A DNA stretch of 64,000 nt from Charina bottae (Eukaryota > Chordata > Lepidosauria > Squamata > Charinaidae). Every line of letters begins with the position of its first letter. Within the stretch, counting starts at the first letter, position 1. Positions 1 to 11,934 of this stretch are shown here, one piece after another. The stretch lies in contig JALMGJ010000004.1 of assembly GCA_023362775.1 (NCBI GenBank), positions 49,532,298 to 49,596,297 of the forward strand, given 5' to 3'. The notes beneath the pieces were generated by a model. That model did not search any database. It was not told the origin of the DNA and was given only the letters and a program-made list of their open reading frames with translations. The position numbers were made by a program, and so were the translations under genes.

Positions 1-44
1 TGGGGGAAAATATGCTTTAAAATTGAATGAATCATACCATTAAG

Positions 45-355
45 TAAAAGGTAAAGGTTCCCCTGCACAGTTGTGTCCAACTCTAGGGGCCGGTGCTTAT
101 CTCCATTAGCCGAACAGCCAGCGTTGTCCGAAGACGCTTCCACGGTCATGTGGCCGGCATGACGCAGAACGCTGTTACCTACCCACCGAAGTGGTACCTA
201 TTAATCTACTTGCATTTGCATGCTTTCGAACTGCTAGGTTGGCAAGAGCTGGGGCTAGTGCGGGAGCTCTCTCCGTCATGTGGGAGTGAGCCTCTGAACT
301 TGTGATCTTGCGATTGACAAGCCTGGCGTCTTACCCGCTGAGCCGCCATGCCCCT
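45..355 (-). mobile_element. Sauria SINE (tRNA-derived), copy 1
   Basis: Read on the minus strand, the element begins with a tRNA-like head (GGGGCATGGCGGCTCAGCGG, A-box-like, near 355). It continues through the typical body (TAGCAGTTCGAAAGCATGC; a piece reading ACATGACCGTGGAAGCGTC) and ends in a CCTTTACC-type tail near 45. This matches my memory of the squamate Sauria SINE layout. The B box is degenerate in this copy. A better preserved copy lies at 46957-47277. No target duplication was resolved. Confidence 0.8.
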
Positions 356-1940
356 TATTGTTACCATTACTGATAAATTAAGTAGAATTCATTATGTTCC
401 TACTCACAACCATCATAATTTTGATGAAAGAATAAGATTATTCATACTGGTAGAATTCATTGTTAAAAAAAAGCGGTTTATCACTACAAAAAAAGACCTA
501 CCTATCTCAGGATCTAGATAACCTAAGCTAAAGTAAATGAAAATCAAAATGGAAGCAAAGAAAGACTTCTGAAATCACGCTTATAGCTGTGGTAAAGAAA
601 AAGAAAAGCCACAGAGACAAAGGACAAAGGTCTGTTGTTGCTTTTATAATATAATAGTTTATTATAAGGTCTAAATACTGCCAATAGCTTATCCATTTAT
701 ATAATTATAACTTACATATTTTGATGCCTGCTTGTCCAACTTCATATGCTGATTGTAAAAACAGGCAGAAATATTCATATTTTTCTTATAATTAGTATTT
801 ATCCCATATTTCAAATATTCATGATAATGATATATCAAAAGCTGCTAATTTATTTGCAGTTAACTAAGAACTACTTCTATTTTACTGAAATATTTCATGA
901 TGCCTGAAATTTTTGTCCAGCTAAAGAGCAGTTGCTGAACTATAAAGGATTTTGATGACCAAAGGAGATCCTGGAATTTATGGAAAGAATCATACAGCTT
1001 TAAATCAAAGAAAACTATGGATGACAATGTTTAGCTACTTTAATGCCACAGACTTTGAAGATGTAATTTATTAAGATAAATCCTCATAAAAATGCAAAAC
1101 CAGCTTTAACAGCTGCAGGTAGCATATGGGCAATCCCGGTGACACTGGAATTTTAAGAGAAAGTTGGTTAAACAGCAGTGATTTCCACCACTGACTTCCA
1201 ACACCTTTAAAAGGATGTGACCAGGGTAGTCACAGAAGTCTTAGATGAAATATGACCCAGAGATCGAAGCATGGTCAACTGATTTACAGGTTAACTAAAC
1301 AATAAGCTCAGCGCATAAATCCTTAGCAGATGCAGTTGAGCTAGGCTGGAGTGAAACCTGGCAATATTACTAAGTCCAATGAAATACAAAGTAAATAAAA
1401 TCATATTGTAACATATAGAACAAAGTGAAACTTACTATGCAGATGCTCCCCAAGTTACATAACCTGATTTTTTGGTAACATTTCCATTTCTAGCCTAACT
1501 TGTGCGCACATACACACCATTTTTAGGATCACACCTTGTCCTCTCAGCAGTCACCTCCACTTCCTATCACTTACCTGCCCTTCTTGCTACAGCCATTCAT
1601 GTACACTTTGGCCACCCAATCAACCTGTTGGTTTCTCCCCCCGCCTGCTTTTTATAATATTTTCTTTCCATAGTTACCTTTTTTGGAAACACTTTGGAAA
1701 TCTTTTCCTTTCAGAGAGGTATCATTTACACGACAGTCATAAAGCTGTCTGCAGTTCTGATGGGATGAATTCCCAACTCAACTTCTGTCCCTAACTAAAA
1801 TTGTGTCCCATTCAAATTCCTATTCTGATTAATATAATGGACAACATTATATCTTGGGATACACAACCAGTTCTTAAAACCTAGGATTTATAATGCAAGT
1901 TGCAAATGACACATCTGTTGGAAATTATCATCCAACGTTA
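356..1940. other. No gene seen; AT-rich unique or decayed DNA
   Basis: No convincing exon or repeat was recognised. Since the PNPLA4 exon at 3030-3214 is transcribed leftward, this stretch probably lies in a PNPLA4 intron; I looked for the next exons and saw none. About 950-1400 is less AT-rich and has the look of an ancient repeat or pseudogene, but all frames carry stops and I cannot name it. Confidence 0.4.
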
Positions 1941-2350
1941 TTTGTTGTTTATTCGTTTAGTCGCTTCCGACTCTTCGTGACTTCATGGACCAGCCCACGC
2001 CAGAGCTTCCTGTTGGCTGTCGCCACCCCCAGCTCCCCCAAGGTCGAGTCTGTCAGCTCCAGAATATCATCCATCCATCTTGCCCTTGGTCGGCCCCTCT
2101 TCCTTTGGCCTTCCACTTTCCCTAGCATCAGCATCTCCTCCAGGGTATCCTGTCTTCTCATTATGTGACCAAAGTACTTCAGTTTTGCCTTTAGTATCAT
2201 TCCCTCAAGTGAGCAGTCTGGCTTTATTTCCTGGAGTATGGACTGGTTTGATCTTCTTGCAGTCCAAGGCACTCTCAGAATTCTCCTCCAACACCACAGT
2301 TCAAAAGCATCTATCTTCCTTCACTCAGCCTTCCTTATGGTCCAGCTCTT
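1941..2350 (-). mobile_element. BovB LINE (RTE clade), 5'-truncated 3' end
   Basis: The minus strand encodes the BovB C-terminus from VPWTARRSNQS through YFGHIMRRQDTLE and GRPRARWMDDIL to the terminal RKRLNE. It then enters the short 3' tail GAATAAACAACAAA at 1941. Homology to the longer copies at 4937-8118 and 60412-63627 stops at about 2350, so only some 410 bp of 3' end was inserted. A clear target duplication was not found. Confidence 0.9.
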
Positions 2351-3029
2351 GCATAGAACATATGAAAAAAAAAAGGCTTTTCATCCTCGCTCAACAGGAG
2401 GTGAAGGGAGAGCAGCACATGCTGTTGTCACACCTATTTCAATCATCATGTCTTATTAGCAGATGACTCTCACTCAGAAACGTCTCAGTGCCCACTAGCA
2501 TCTCCATACATATAATGACTACATAAGACAATGACCTCATTCACCCTATTTTGCTTAACAATGGTAACTGAGTAAGTCTCATTTTTGTTTTGCAGAACAA
2601 GTTAACACTGCAAATTTACAAACCACAATGGCTGGTTCAGCCAAGCATGCAAAGTCAAAACCAACCAATCCATGTTATAACTTAATGTGTTATATCTATC
2701 AGGCTATCATGATAAAATAATGATTTTAAAATCCACAGAAATAACATCCCTATTTCTAATCTTCATCGCTGTAATGTTCCTTATTTTTTCAAATTGGTAG
2801 CTAAAAACAAAATACATCTCCAAATACAAATTAAAATGAGTGAAACCCTTTTGTTGTTGTTGCTGCTGCAGTTTTCCCTTCTTTGAAGTGTTTTTGCTGA
2901 CACAATCAAACACATGCTGCAGCTTTATAACAAGACGTTGGTCTCATTTTTAAAAGCTTAGCTGAGATCATCCAAAGCAAGTAGTTTTAAGCTACATTTT
3001 CAAGATTACAGGCTCTTTTTCACAATTAC

Positions 3030-3214
3030 CTCGATATTTTCTGGCACTGTTAAAAGAACAGTGGCAGTCAAAGCTCCTGAAGATGCTCCTGCAAAGGCCT
3101 TCGCAACCTTCAATAACTTCTTACCATGTCTGCAAAGAGCAGATGCTGCCCCCAAGTGGTAGATCCCCAGAAAGCCAGAGGCTGCAAAGGATAAGTTGAG
3201 ATGTTTCATCTTTG
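3030..3214 (-). CDS. PNPLA4: PNPLA4 first coding exon (patatin-like phospholipase), partial gene
   Basis: The exon encodes 60 residues starting MKHLNLSFAASGFLGIYHLG. PNPLA4 (GS2) is a small patatin-fold acylhydrolase with reported triacylglycerol, phospholipid and retinyl-ester activity. Visible here are the glycine-rich oxyanion-hole segment (SGFLGIYHLG, residues 11-20) and the nucleophile elbow GASSG (residues 41-45, catalytic Ser43); the catalytic Asp lies in a later exon. The start ATG is at 3207-3209, preceded by CAAAG and a polypyrimidine acceptor (TTTCCTTTCCACAG, ending at 3215). The exon ends after the GAG codon at 3030, followed by donor GTAATTGTG, in phase 0. Reading past the donor gives a few intronic residues and then a stop. 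Downstream exons would lie at lower coordinates, but none is seen in 1-3029. The frame is intact, with no sign of pseudogenisation. The family call is from remembered PNPLA4 sequence. Confidence 0.9.
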
Positions 3215-4790
3215 CTGTGGAAAGGAAATTTCAAATGGAAATACAGTTATTTTAAGATTTCCCAAGCATCTTCTGCAAAATGTGACATATATTAGACTAA
3301 ATGAAAAACGCACAAGAGATAGGTCATGGCTTATCATTAGGGATAAGCATCTCTACTACAATGTGTTTGCTTAAAAGCTGCTATCATTATGTTGTTTAAG
3401 AGGTGTGTTTTTCTGTCTCTAATTAATACCAGGTACGAATTGGAAAAACAACCCCGACCTTACTTGGGAGGATGGGGGGAGCAAGTTATATATTATGTCT
3501 TAAATATATCAGTGGTAACTATTTTCAGGTCCTATTGGCCAAGGGAGAGGAAACAGCTGATGCATTATTGCTTAATCATAAAGCTTGATTAGCATCTCAT
3601 GCTAACAGGACTATGGACTATCTGGAAGATTAACCAGATTTTGGCAAAATAAAGGAAATCACCAAAATAAGCAACTCTGGACATTCCTACTCCCTTGCAG
3701 TATAATTAACTAATTTAAAATGCATAAATTTTAAATGCATTTTTTCCCTATCTCTTCAGGACTCAACTAATTAAGCGGAGCGGTGGTGGGAAAATTTACA
3801 GGGTAAGATATATCAGCATGCATTTCACATTAGTAAATATTACCACGGCAAGCGAATGAGATGCCCAGGGATGCTAAGTTGGAGAGAGAGAAAAAAAACA
3901 AATACAACATCAGATAGCTGGTGGCAAAGAAATCTAAAGAAAACGTTAAAATATATTAAATAATCACCATACAGCAGAATGAGCACTGCTGTAGCTTGAA
4001 ACAAAAGAAAACAATGTTCCTAAACGGTGCAATGTTTTATATTTCAGGATAAATTAGAGATGCTTTGCATCAACATCCATATTTGCATGAATTTACAATT
4101 GAGAATTTTAGTGATGGTGCCTGGTGTATATTTTTTAATGAAAAGAAAAGACTAACATTCATGCTCTCATTCATATGCATTCATATTATCAGCAAAGAAA
4201 CTGAAACTGAAGTAAATGAGGTAAATGAGTGCAGGAAGAAACCATGATATCCGTGCTCTTCATTCAGTCTCTTGCTATTACTGGTCTCAAAAAATAAAGT
4301 TTCTAATATAATCTGCTTAACATTCTTAACATAATCTTCTTAACATTTCTATGAAAAGTATTTGACCTCTTTAGGATTTCTAAGTTTTGCAAATATTTGC
4401 TACTGAAAGATATAAGACTTGATGCTTGATGAAGGTCCAGTAGAAAGGGAGCATGAGTGAAAAAATAACATCAATGTTTAATTATTCTTTTATTTATTTC
4501 ATAAACAAAGCCATCCAAAATGCAGTGTGCCAGAGTGAAAAAGTAATTGCACTTCATAGTTCATTCAGTTCAGTTAAGGGGATTTCTAGTGGCAGGCATA
4601 AAAATTTCATTAAACAATTGGTCCTACCATATTACATGTTTGAGGATATAAGACACATGAAGAAAGGAATGGCAAACGTATGCTGCAAAAAACCACTGCT
4701 TTTTTCCACTATGTTCACAGATAACCCAATAAATGCAGCATCTGATCTATTTGAATTATGGATATCTAGCAAACGTCAGTAGTACATAAG
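3215..4790. other. Presumed PNPLA4 intron 1; no gene seen
   Basis: AT-rich DNA with no recognisable exon. A 109-codon plus-strand open frame at 4453-4782 has no family resemblance I can name and is probably chance. If the PNPLA4 first exon lies near 25 kb, this is intronic. Confidence 0.4.
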
Positions 4791-4794
4791 GGAA

Positions 4795-4888
4795 ACTATT
4801 TACTGCAGATGCAGTGGTGGAAGCCACTGAGAAATTCTATAGCAAATTACAAAAGCTATTAAATGCATTATCAAGAAAGGAGATAGTA
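4795..4888 (+). mobile_element. Old RTE-type LINE, endonuclease fragment, left half
   Basis: The plus strand reads approximately AVVEATEKFYSKLQKLLNAL followed by SRKEIVVMG. This aligns with the BovB/RTE APE endonuclease segment EEAEVDQFYEDLQHLLDNTP followed by KRDVIFITGDWN in the copy at 60-63 kb. The homology is cut at 4888 by later insertions and resumes at 8129, so the two halves flank the younger BovB. Confidence 0.65.
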
Positions 4889-4936
4889 GTAATGGGTTGA
4901 TGGCTGTTGTGGGTCTTCCGGGCTGTGTAATGGGTT
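4889..4936. repeat. Short PLE-terminus-like stub between two copies of GTAATGGGTT
   Basis: GTAATGGGTT occurs at 4889-4898 and 4927-4936. Between them are 28 bp containing TTGTGGGTCTTCCGGGCTGT, which resembles the terminus of a common reptilian Penelope-like repeat (from memory). A third copy of GTAATGGGTT lies at 8119-8128 on the far side of the BovB. The PLE assignment rests on fewer than 30 bp. Confidence 0.45.
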
Positions 4937-7900
4937 GTTTGTTGTTTATTCGTTCAGTCGCTTCCGACTCTTCGTGACTTCATGGACCAGCCCACGCCAG
5001 AGCTTCCTGTCGGCCGTCACCATCCCCAGCTCCCCCACGGTCGAGTCCGTCACCTCCAGAATATCATCCATCCATCTTGCCCTTGGTCGGCCCCTCTTCC
5101 TTCTTCCACTTTCCCTAGCATCAGCTTCTTCTCCAGGGTATCCTGTCTTCTCATTATGTGGCCAAAGTCCTTCAGTTTTGCCTTTAATATCATTAAGTGA
5201 GCAGTCTGGCTTTATTTCCTGGAGTATGGACTGGTTTGATCTTCTTGCAGTCCAAGGCACACTCAGAATTTTCCTCCAAAACCACAGTTCAAAAGCATCT
5301 ATCTTCCTTCGCTCAGCCTTCCATGGGGAATACCATTGCTTTAACTATGCGGACCTTTGTTGTCAGTGTGATGTCTCTGCTCTTAACTATTTTATCAAGA
5401 TTTGCCATTGCTCTCCTCCCAAGAAGTAAATGTCTTCTGATTTCCTGGCTGCAGTCAGCATCTGCAGTAATCTTTGCGCTTAGAAATACAAAGTCTGTCA
5501 CTGCCTCCACTTTTTCTCCCTTTATTTGCCAGTTATCAATCAAGCTGGTTGCCATAATCTTGGTTTTTTTGAGGTTTAACTGCAACCCAGCTTTTGGACT
5601 TTCTTCTTTCACCTTTGTCATAAGGCTCCTCAGCTCCACCTCACTTTCAGCCATCAAAGTGGTATAATCTGCATATCTGAGATTATTAATGTTTCTTCCA
5701 GCGATTTTAACTCCAACCTTGGATTCATCAAGCCCAGCACGTTGCATGATGTGTTCTGCGTACAAGTTGAGTAGGTACAGTGAGAGTATACAACCCTGCC
5801 GTACTCCTTTCCCAATCTTAAACCAGTCCGTTGTTCCGTGCTCTGTTCTTACCGTTGCTACTTGGTCGTTATACAGATTCCTCAGGAGGCAGACAAGATG
5901 ACTTGGTATCCCCATACCACCAAAACTTGCCACAATTTGCTACAATCCACACAGTCAAAGGCTTTAGAATAGTCAATAAAATAGAAATAGGTATTTTTCT
6001 GAAACTCCCTGGCTTTCTCCATTATCCAACGGATATTGGCAATTTGGTCTCTAGTTCCTCTGCCTTTTCTAAACCCAGCTTGTACATCTGGCAATTCTCG
6101 CTCCATGAATTGCTGGAGTCTACCTTGCAAGATCTTGAGCATTACCTTACTGGCATGTGAAATAAGTGCCACTGTTCAATAGTTTGAACATTATTTAGTG
6201 CTTCCCTTTTTTGGTATGGGGATGTAAGTTGATTTTTTCCAATCTGATGGCCATTCTTGTGTTTTCCAAATTTGCTGGCATATGGCATGCATCACCTTGA
6301 CAGCATCATCTTGCAAGATTTTAAACAGTTCAGCTGGGTTACCGTCGTCTCCTGCTGCCTTGTTGTTAGCAATGCTTCTTAAGGCCCATTCAACCTCACT
6401 CTTCAGGATGTCTGGCTCTAACTCACTGACCACACCATCAAAGCTATCTCCAATATTATTATCCTTCCTGTACAGATCTTCCGTATATTCTTGCCACCGT
6501 TTCTTGATCTCTTCTGCTTCTGTTAGGTCCTTGCCATCTTTGTTTTTGATCATACCCATTTTTGCCTGGAATTTACCTCCGATGTTTCTAATTTTCTGGA
6601 AGAGGTCTCTTGTCCTTCCTATTCTATTGTCTTCTTCCACTTCTGCACATTGCTTGTTTAAAAATAATTCCTTATCTCTTCTGGCTAACCTCTGGAATTT
6701 TGCATTTAATTGGGCATACCTCCCCCTATCACTGTTGCCTTTTGCTTTCCTTTTTTCTTGGACTACTTCCAGTGTTTCAGCAGACAGCCAACTTGCCTTC
6801 TTGGTTTTCTTTTTCTTTGGGATGTTTTTTGTTGCCGCCTCCTGAACAATGTTGCAAACTTCTGTCCATAGTTCTTCCGGGACCCTATCTACTAAATCTA
6901 GTCCCTTAAATCTATTCTTCACCTCCACTGCATATTCCTTAGGAATATTAGTGAGCTCATATCTAACTGATCTGTGGGTCTTCCCTATTCTCTTTAGTCT
7001 GATTCTAAATTTTGCAATAAGAAGTTTGTGATCTGAATTACAGTCAGCTCCAGGTCTTGTTTTTACCGACTGTATAGATGTCCGCCACCTTTGGCTGCAA
7101 AGGATGTAGTCAATCTGATTTCGGTGTCGACCATCTGGTGAAGTCCATGTATAAAGTCATCTTTTAGGTTGTTGGAAGAGAGTGTTTGTTATGCACAGTG
7201 AGTTGTCTTGGCAAAATTCTATCAGCCTATCTCCTGCTTCATTTTGTTCTCCCAGACCATGCTTGCCTGTAATTCCAGGTGTCGTCTGACTACCCACCTT
7301 AGCATTCCAGTCTCCTGTAATGAAAATAACATCTCTTTTTGGTGTATTATCCAGTAGGTGCTGCAGATCCTCATAGAACTGATCTACTTCTGCTTCTTCA
7401 GCATCTGTGGTTGGGGCATATATTTGGATCACTGTGATGTTAAATGGCTTACCCTGAATTTGAATTGAGATCATTCTATCGTTTTTTGGATTGTATCCAA
7501 GCACTGCTTTAGCCACTTTATTATTAATTATGAAGGCTACTCCATTTCTTCTGTGGTCCTCTTGTCCACAGTAGTAGATCTGGTGGTCATCTGATGTGAA
7601 GTGGCCCATTCCAGTCCATTTCAGTTCACTGACACCTAAAATGTCTATATTCAATCTTGACATCTCACCAATAACCACATCCAATTTGCCCTGGCTCATA
7701 GATCTTACATTCCAGGTTCCTATGGTGTGTTGATCTTTAGAACATCGGATTCGTCGTTCAACACCAGCATCGTTGGCCGCTAGCCGTCCTTTCGGCTTTG
7801 AGCTAGCTGCGTCATCACATCTGGGGCTAGTTAAACGTATCCTCTGTTCCTCCCCAGTAGCATTTTGACCATCTTCCGACCTGGGAGTCCCATCTTCCGA

Positions 7901-8118
7901 TGGTATACCGACATATCTCTGGTTGTACTGATCCATTTAGTTTTCACGGCAAGAATACTGGGGTGGGTTGCCATTACCTTCCCCGGGGATCGTATTTAGT
8001 CTGACCTCTCTGCCACGACCTTCCCGTCTTGGGTGTCCCTTCATGGTTTAGCTCATGGTTTCATTGAGGTGCTCAAGCTCCAGCACCACGACAAGGTAAC
8101 GATCTCCTTTGCTGGAGA
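4937..8118 (-). mobile_element. BovB LINE, near full length, decayed
   Basis: This 3.18-kb RTE-clade LINE runs on the minus strand from its 5' end at 8118 (TCTCCAGCAAAGGAGATCG) to its 3' tail at 4937. The 10-bp sequence GTAATGGGTT flanks both sides (4927-4936 and 8119-8128), the expected target-site duplication. It is collinear with the copy at 60412-63627. It interrupts an older plus-strand RTE element in its endonuclease region. Confidence 0.93.
4946..7936 (-). pseudogene. BovB ORF2 remnant: APE endonuclease plus reverse transcriptase, multiply broken
   Basis: The reading frame survives in pieces. 7157-7936 has the N-terminus (MDQYNQRYV) and APE motifs GTWNVRSM, SELKW, IQIYAPT and GDWNAKVG. 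6191-6928 has the linker region and the start of RT. 5882-6172 has RT motifs including GFRKGRGTRDQIANIRWIM and FIDYSKAFDCVD. 5313-5933 has the RT palm and thumb. 4946-5260 has the C-terminus ending RKRLNE. Frameshifts and stops separate the pieces. The catalytic YADD box reads YADY, so the second catalytic aspartate is lost. A functional BovB protein nicks target DNA and copies its own RNA there; this copy cannot. Confidence 0.92.
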
Positions 8119-8128
8119 GTAATGGGTT

Positions 8129-9462
8129 AATGACATGTAAATGTTGGAGAAATAGAGGCCGTTACAAGAAGAAGATTCCAATTGGGTAAACAGAATAATG
8201 CAGGAGATAGATTAACAGAATTTTGCAAAGAGAATTCTTCAGTCCTTCAATACCAGCCTTCTGACAACATATACATGGACATCACTGGATACACAATACT
8301 GGAATCAAGTCAACTATATAACATGAAACAGAAGATGAAGACATGCAATCCAATCAGCCAGGACAATTCCAGTTGTAGGTTATGAAACAGGCCCTGAATT
8401 GTGTGTCAAATATGTATGAGAAACTTAGAGAATATGTATTAAAGGGAGTAGGCATAGTAGATTTGATTAGAGAACATCCAGTCTGAATATAAAATTTATG
8501 TACAGAACAAATTCAGTACGCTTAATTTATGTGAAACTGAACCTGAGAAGCTATGGAAAGAAATATATCACAAAAACTGTAGCAGAAAAAAGATATTCCC
8601 AAAATTTCAAAAATGGAAAAGAAAGCAATGAGATATACATATACTTTATTGCAAACCAGGTCCCAACTTGCATTGAGAGGGCTGTAATGATAAAAATAGC
8701 ATCCTTACACTGCCTTGAATTGTAAGTACAAATAAAATACACAAAGGATGGCTAATGAAGGGAACAGAAGAAGCTTTACTTTTGCTTTATTACTATAGCA
8801 TGTGCTTTTATTGTGTAGATTGTACTAGAAAATGGAATATATTATGGCTAGTTTGTGTGCCAGAATACCTATTATAAAGATTCCTCAGAAGAATAAACAA
8901 GAACCTGCTGTAAGAAACAAAATGGAAAAACGAAGTGGTTCAGAATTGCAAAGGAAGTGGGACAAGGATAGATATCTGCTTATCATATACATTATAAGAC
9001 AAGATTGGAACAGTTTACAGTGGACTCAAAATAGGAGGCTGAAATACTATCTGAAATATGCAAATAGCATTATTTTGTTAAGCCAAAGTTATTTATAGTT
9101 CCTTTTGAAAGAAAAATTAAAAATCTGGATTTATGTTAAATATTAACAAAGGTAATACCAACTTGCATCTCTCCTGAACTTAGCATTCAGGTTTAATAAA
9201 TTATTAATATTCATATTCATATTAAAGAGATGAAGGGGGCAGACCATGTGGTATTCTTGAACTCAGTAAAAGATAAAGAAGGGTAGTGCAAAAGAAAAAA
9301 GGAGGACATTAAGCCTAGGGAGGAAAGGAAAAGGCCATGAAGGATGAAGAAAGATCAGAAGGGTTAAAGCAATGGTCCTGCTAGTTAGTGGCAATGTACA
9401 GCTGTAAAAGCTTGACATTAAGAAAAAATGAAAGAAGATTGATGCCTTTGAATTATGGACTA
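8129..9462 (+). mobile_element. Old RTE-type LINE, right part, heavily decayed
   Basis: This continues the fragment at 4795-4888. Near 8182-8260 the plus strand reads GKQNNAGDRLTEFCKENSS, matching the APE segment GEQNEAGHRLIEFCQDNSL of the 60-kb BovB. Near 8890-9095 it reads NQEPAVRNKMEKRSGSELQR and later LKYYLKYANSIILLSQS, equivalent to the RT palm with the YADD box degraded to YANS. Near 9433-9460 it reads RKIDAFELW, equivalent to the BovB segment before the C-terminus. Many stops and frameshifts indicate great age. It is a relative of BovB, perhaps a distinct RTE family. Confidence 0.65.
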
Positions 9463-10443
9463 CAGGTAGTCCTTGACTTATGACAATTGGGACTGGAATT
9501 TCAGTCACTAAGCGATGTGGTCGTAAAGTGAGATGTCACATGACTGCATTGCTTAGCAACTGCAATTCCAGCAATTCCCCTTGCCATCGTTAAGTGAATT
9601 TTACCAGTCATTAGCTGAGGATCCACCCCAATACAAGCCATTCCGGGCTTGGTTCCTCCCAGCCCCGATCCTCAATAAGGTGAGGGACTCCCCGCAACTC
9701 CCCCCACCTGCCTATCTCCCCCCCCATCTCTGTCCTTTTGGCCACCCTGCACCCTGCCTTGCAGGGCGGCAAGCAGCCCCAGAACCACATGGCTGTTTGC
9801 CATGCCCCAGGAAGCTGCAGCCGCCCTAGCCAGTCCCAGCCACAGCTGCCCTTGCCACCGTGCACTCCAAGACCCCTGCCGCCCTGAGCTCCGCCGCCCC
9901 AGATGACCTTTGCCATCTTCTTGCTCCCGCTGCTGACAAGGCATGCCCAGCCTGGCTGCTGGGCCAGGCCGGGCTGGGCTTCAGCTACAAAAAAAAAAGC
10001 CAAAAGCAGCCCCCGAGCCCCAAAATGCCCTTCACAAAAAGCTGCTGGAGCGCAGTGTGCCAAAGAGCCCAGCCGCAAAGGGACTGCTTTGGGCTTTTTT
10101 TTTCTTTTTCCAGCATAGAGCCAGCCCCAGCCGGCCCAGCAGCTGGCCAGGCACGCCTCGTCAGCAGTGGGAGCAAGAAGATGGCGAAGGTCAGCTGGGG
10201 CAGCGGAGCACAGGGCAGCAGGGGGCCAAAAGGGCATAGATGGGGGGGGGGAGATAGGTGGGTGGGGGGAGTTGAAGCGCCCCTGCAGTTGTAAGGGCAG
10301 GTGAGCTGCCAAGCACCTGAATTTTGATCACATGTCCATGGGGGTGCTGCAACAGCCGTAACTTCAGGCACAGTCCCTTCTTTCAGCACCGTTGTAACTT
10401 TGAATGGTTCCTGCATGAATGGTCTTAAGACAAGGACTACCTA
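9463..10443. mobile_element. TA-flanked MITE with GC-rich palindromic core
   Basis: The element opens with CAGGTAGTCCTTGACTTATG at 9463 and closes with AAGGACTACCTA at 10443, flanked by TA at 9461-9462 and 10444-10445. It shares termini with the 402-bp element at 32925-33326. Terminal inverted repeats plus a TA duplication point to the Tc1/mariner group, possibly pogo/Tigger. The interior (about 9690-10280) is GC-rich and itself an imperfect inverted repeat: GACCTTTGCCATCTTCTTGC (from about 9905) recurs inverted near 10173-10192. It creates long proline-rich open frames on both strands that are not genes. Confidence 0.75.
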
Positions 10444-11934
10444 TATAGAAATCATTACTAACTGTACATGACTAATAGCACCTGGACTAAAGGAAAACTG
10501 ATGGTTCCTTGAAGCCATGATCAGCAAGCATAAACTCATAGGCTTTGGGCCTGTTTTTTTTTAAAGAACTTTATTAATTTTCAGAGTATAGCTCTATATC
10601 TCTAGCATGGCCAACTGAAAGATAAATCACACTGACTTCCCACTTGTGTTTTATGTGTGTGTGTGTGTGTGTGTATTTGGTTCCGATCCAGCAATTATTA
10701 ACAGCAATTGCTATAGCAGAGAATTTAGCCGCTATCCTGGAAACATCAAAATATTAACTAGTAAACCTGATCATTTAGTAGGAAACACACACTTGCTTCT
10801 TGGCCAACACAAGTAGTTTATGATTTGAAGGAAGATTAGCTCCCACCTCCAGAATGATAAATGGGACAATTCAGAAGTAGATGTGCAACTTATCCAGTTC
10901 TGGTATCTAATCATATGCATAAATGTGCTTGGTGAGGTATATATTGAACCTCCTCACTGACACCATTGAGGGGAAGGATCTAAGCAGTGTAGTGCCTTTC
11001 TGTGGGAGGGCACAAAAATATGATGAAAGAATTTTTGAGCAGTAAATATGGATACATAAGCTAATTACAGCAAATGCATGAGGTACCATTTCTGCACCTC
11101 AAGATCTAAGGCTCCCTGCTTGAAGTCCAGTATATTGCCTTCCAATTAAGCACAAGCTAACAAACCCCAAACATTTGGCTTAAACCATTTTACAAATCTA
11201 TTTCTATGTAATGTCATGGAAAGCCAAAAATTAGATAAGAACCATTCCACTGTTAATAATTATCAATAGCTGTGATTTTTTCCCCCAGAATATCCAAAGA
11301 AGTATAATCATGCAGAGGTTCCCCTCTAATGGTTATGCAGTTACTCTTATAACTGTGCTATTTACACTTTATATAGTTAATCCTACATTGGGGTGGGGGG
11401 GACATTGACTGTAGGCCAAATTAACCATGAGACAAGCAAAGCAATATGAAAGAGAAAATTAATGGAAGAATATTATTTTCTGCAGAGAGGAAAGCAGGGG
11501 GAAGAGTGAACCAAGACCAAAAAAAGAATCCCAAAGAAGCTTACTTAATATTCAGGATTTAAGAAATAAAACTTTATGTGCCCTGCATTCAGATAGTAGC
11601 CTATTAAGCAAATTAAACAATCAGATTCTATTTACACTAGAGTTTTGCTTCAAAAACTGCCATGTCAGTGAGATACAAATCAATGGTATATTTTTAGATC
11701 CCTGTCCTATCCTGTCCTGTCCATGGAAGAGAAAACATCTTGAGCTACTGCTACTATTATTAAAAGTATTGCTGCTTACGATTCTATCCCAGATTAACAA
11801 TACAGTAAACAATCAATATACACGTGGAAGCCCTGTCAACACATGCTCTGATCACCGTACTGTACTACTGTAATCCAGTCTATGGTGGGCCACCTCTGAG
11901 TCAAAACCATATAAATCACCCAGAGACTTAATAA
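10444..11934. other. No gene seen; AT-rich DNA with one short TG tract
   Basis: A (TG)n microsatellite lies at about 10653-10673. Otherwise I see no exon or recognisable repeat. The first bases may continue the old RTE element interrupted at 9462, but the resemblance is too weak to call. Confidence 0.4.

Noticed and set aside
950..1400. Possible mitochondrial insertion or processed pseudogene
   Set aside because: No frame, rRNA motif or known protein could be matched on either strand, so I leave it unnamed.
1893..2466. Plus-strand frames rich in Ser/Leu over BovB copies (also at 4935, 5831, 6282, 60448 and 61797)
   Set aside because: Antisense shadows of the BovB coding strand; the same peptide recurs at each copy.
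9611..10416. Long proline-rich open frames on both strands (up to 233 codons)
   Set aside because: They fall in the GC-rich palindromic core of a MITE; the two strands encode near mirror-image peptides, which is a consequence of the inverted repeat, not coding selection.
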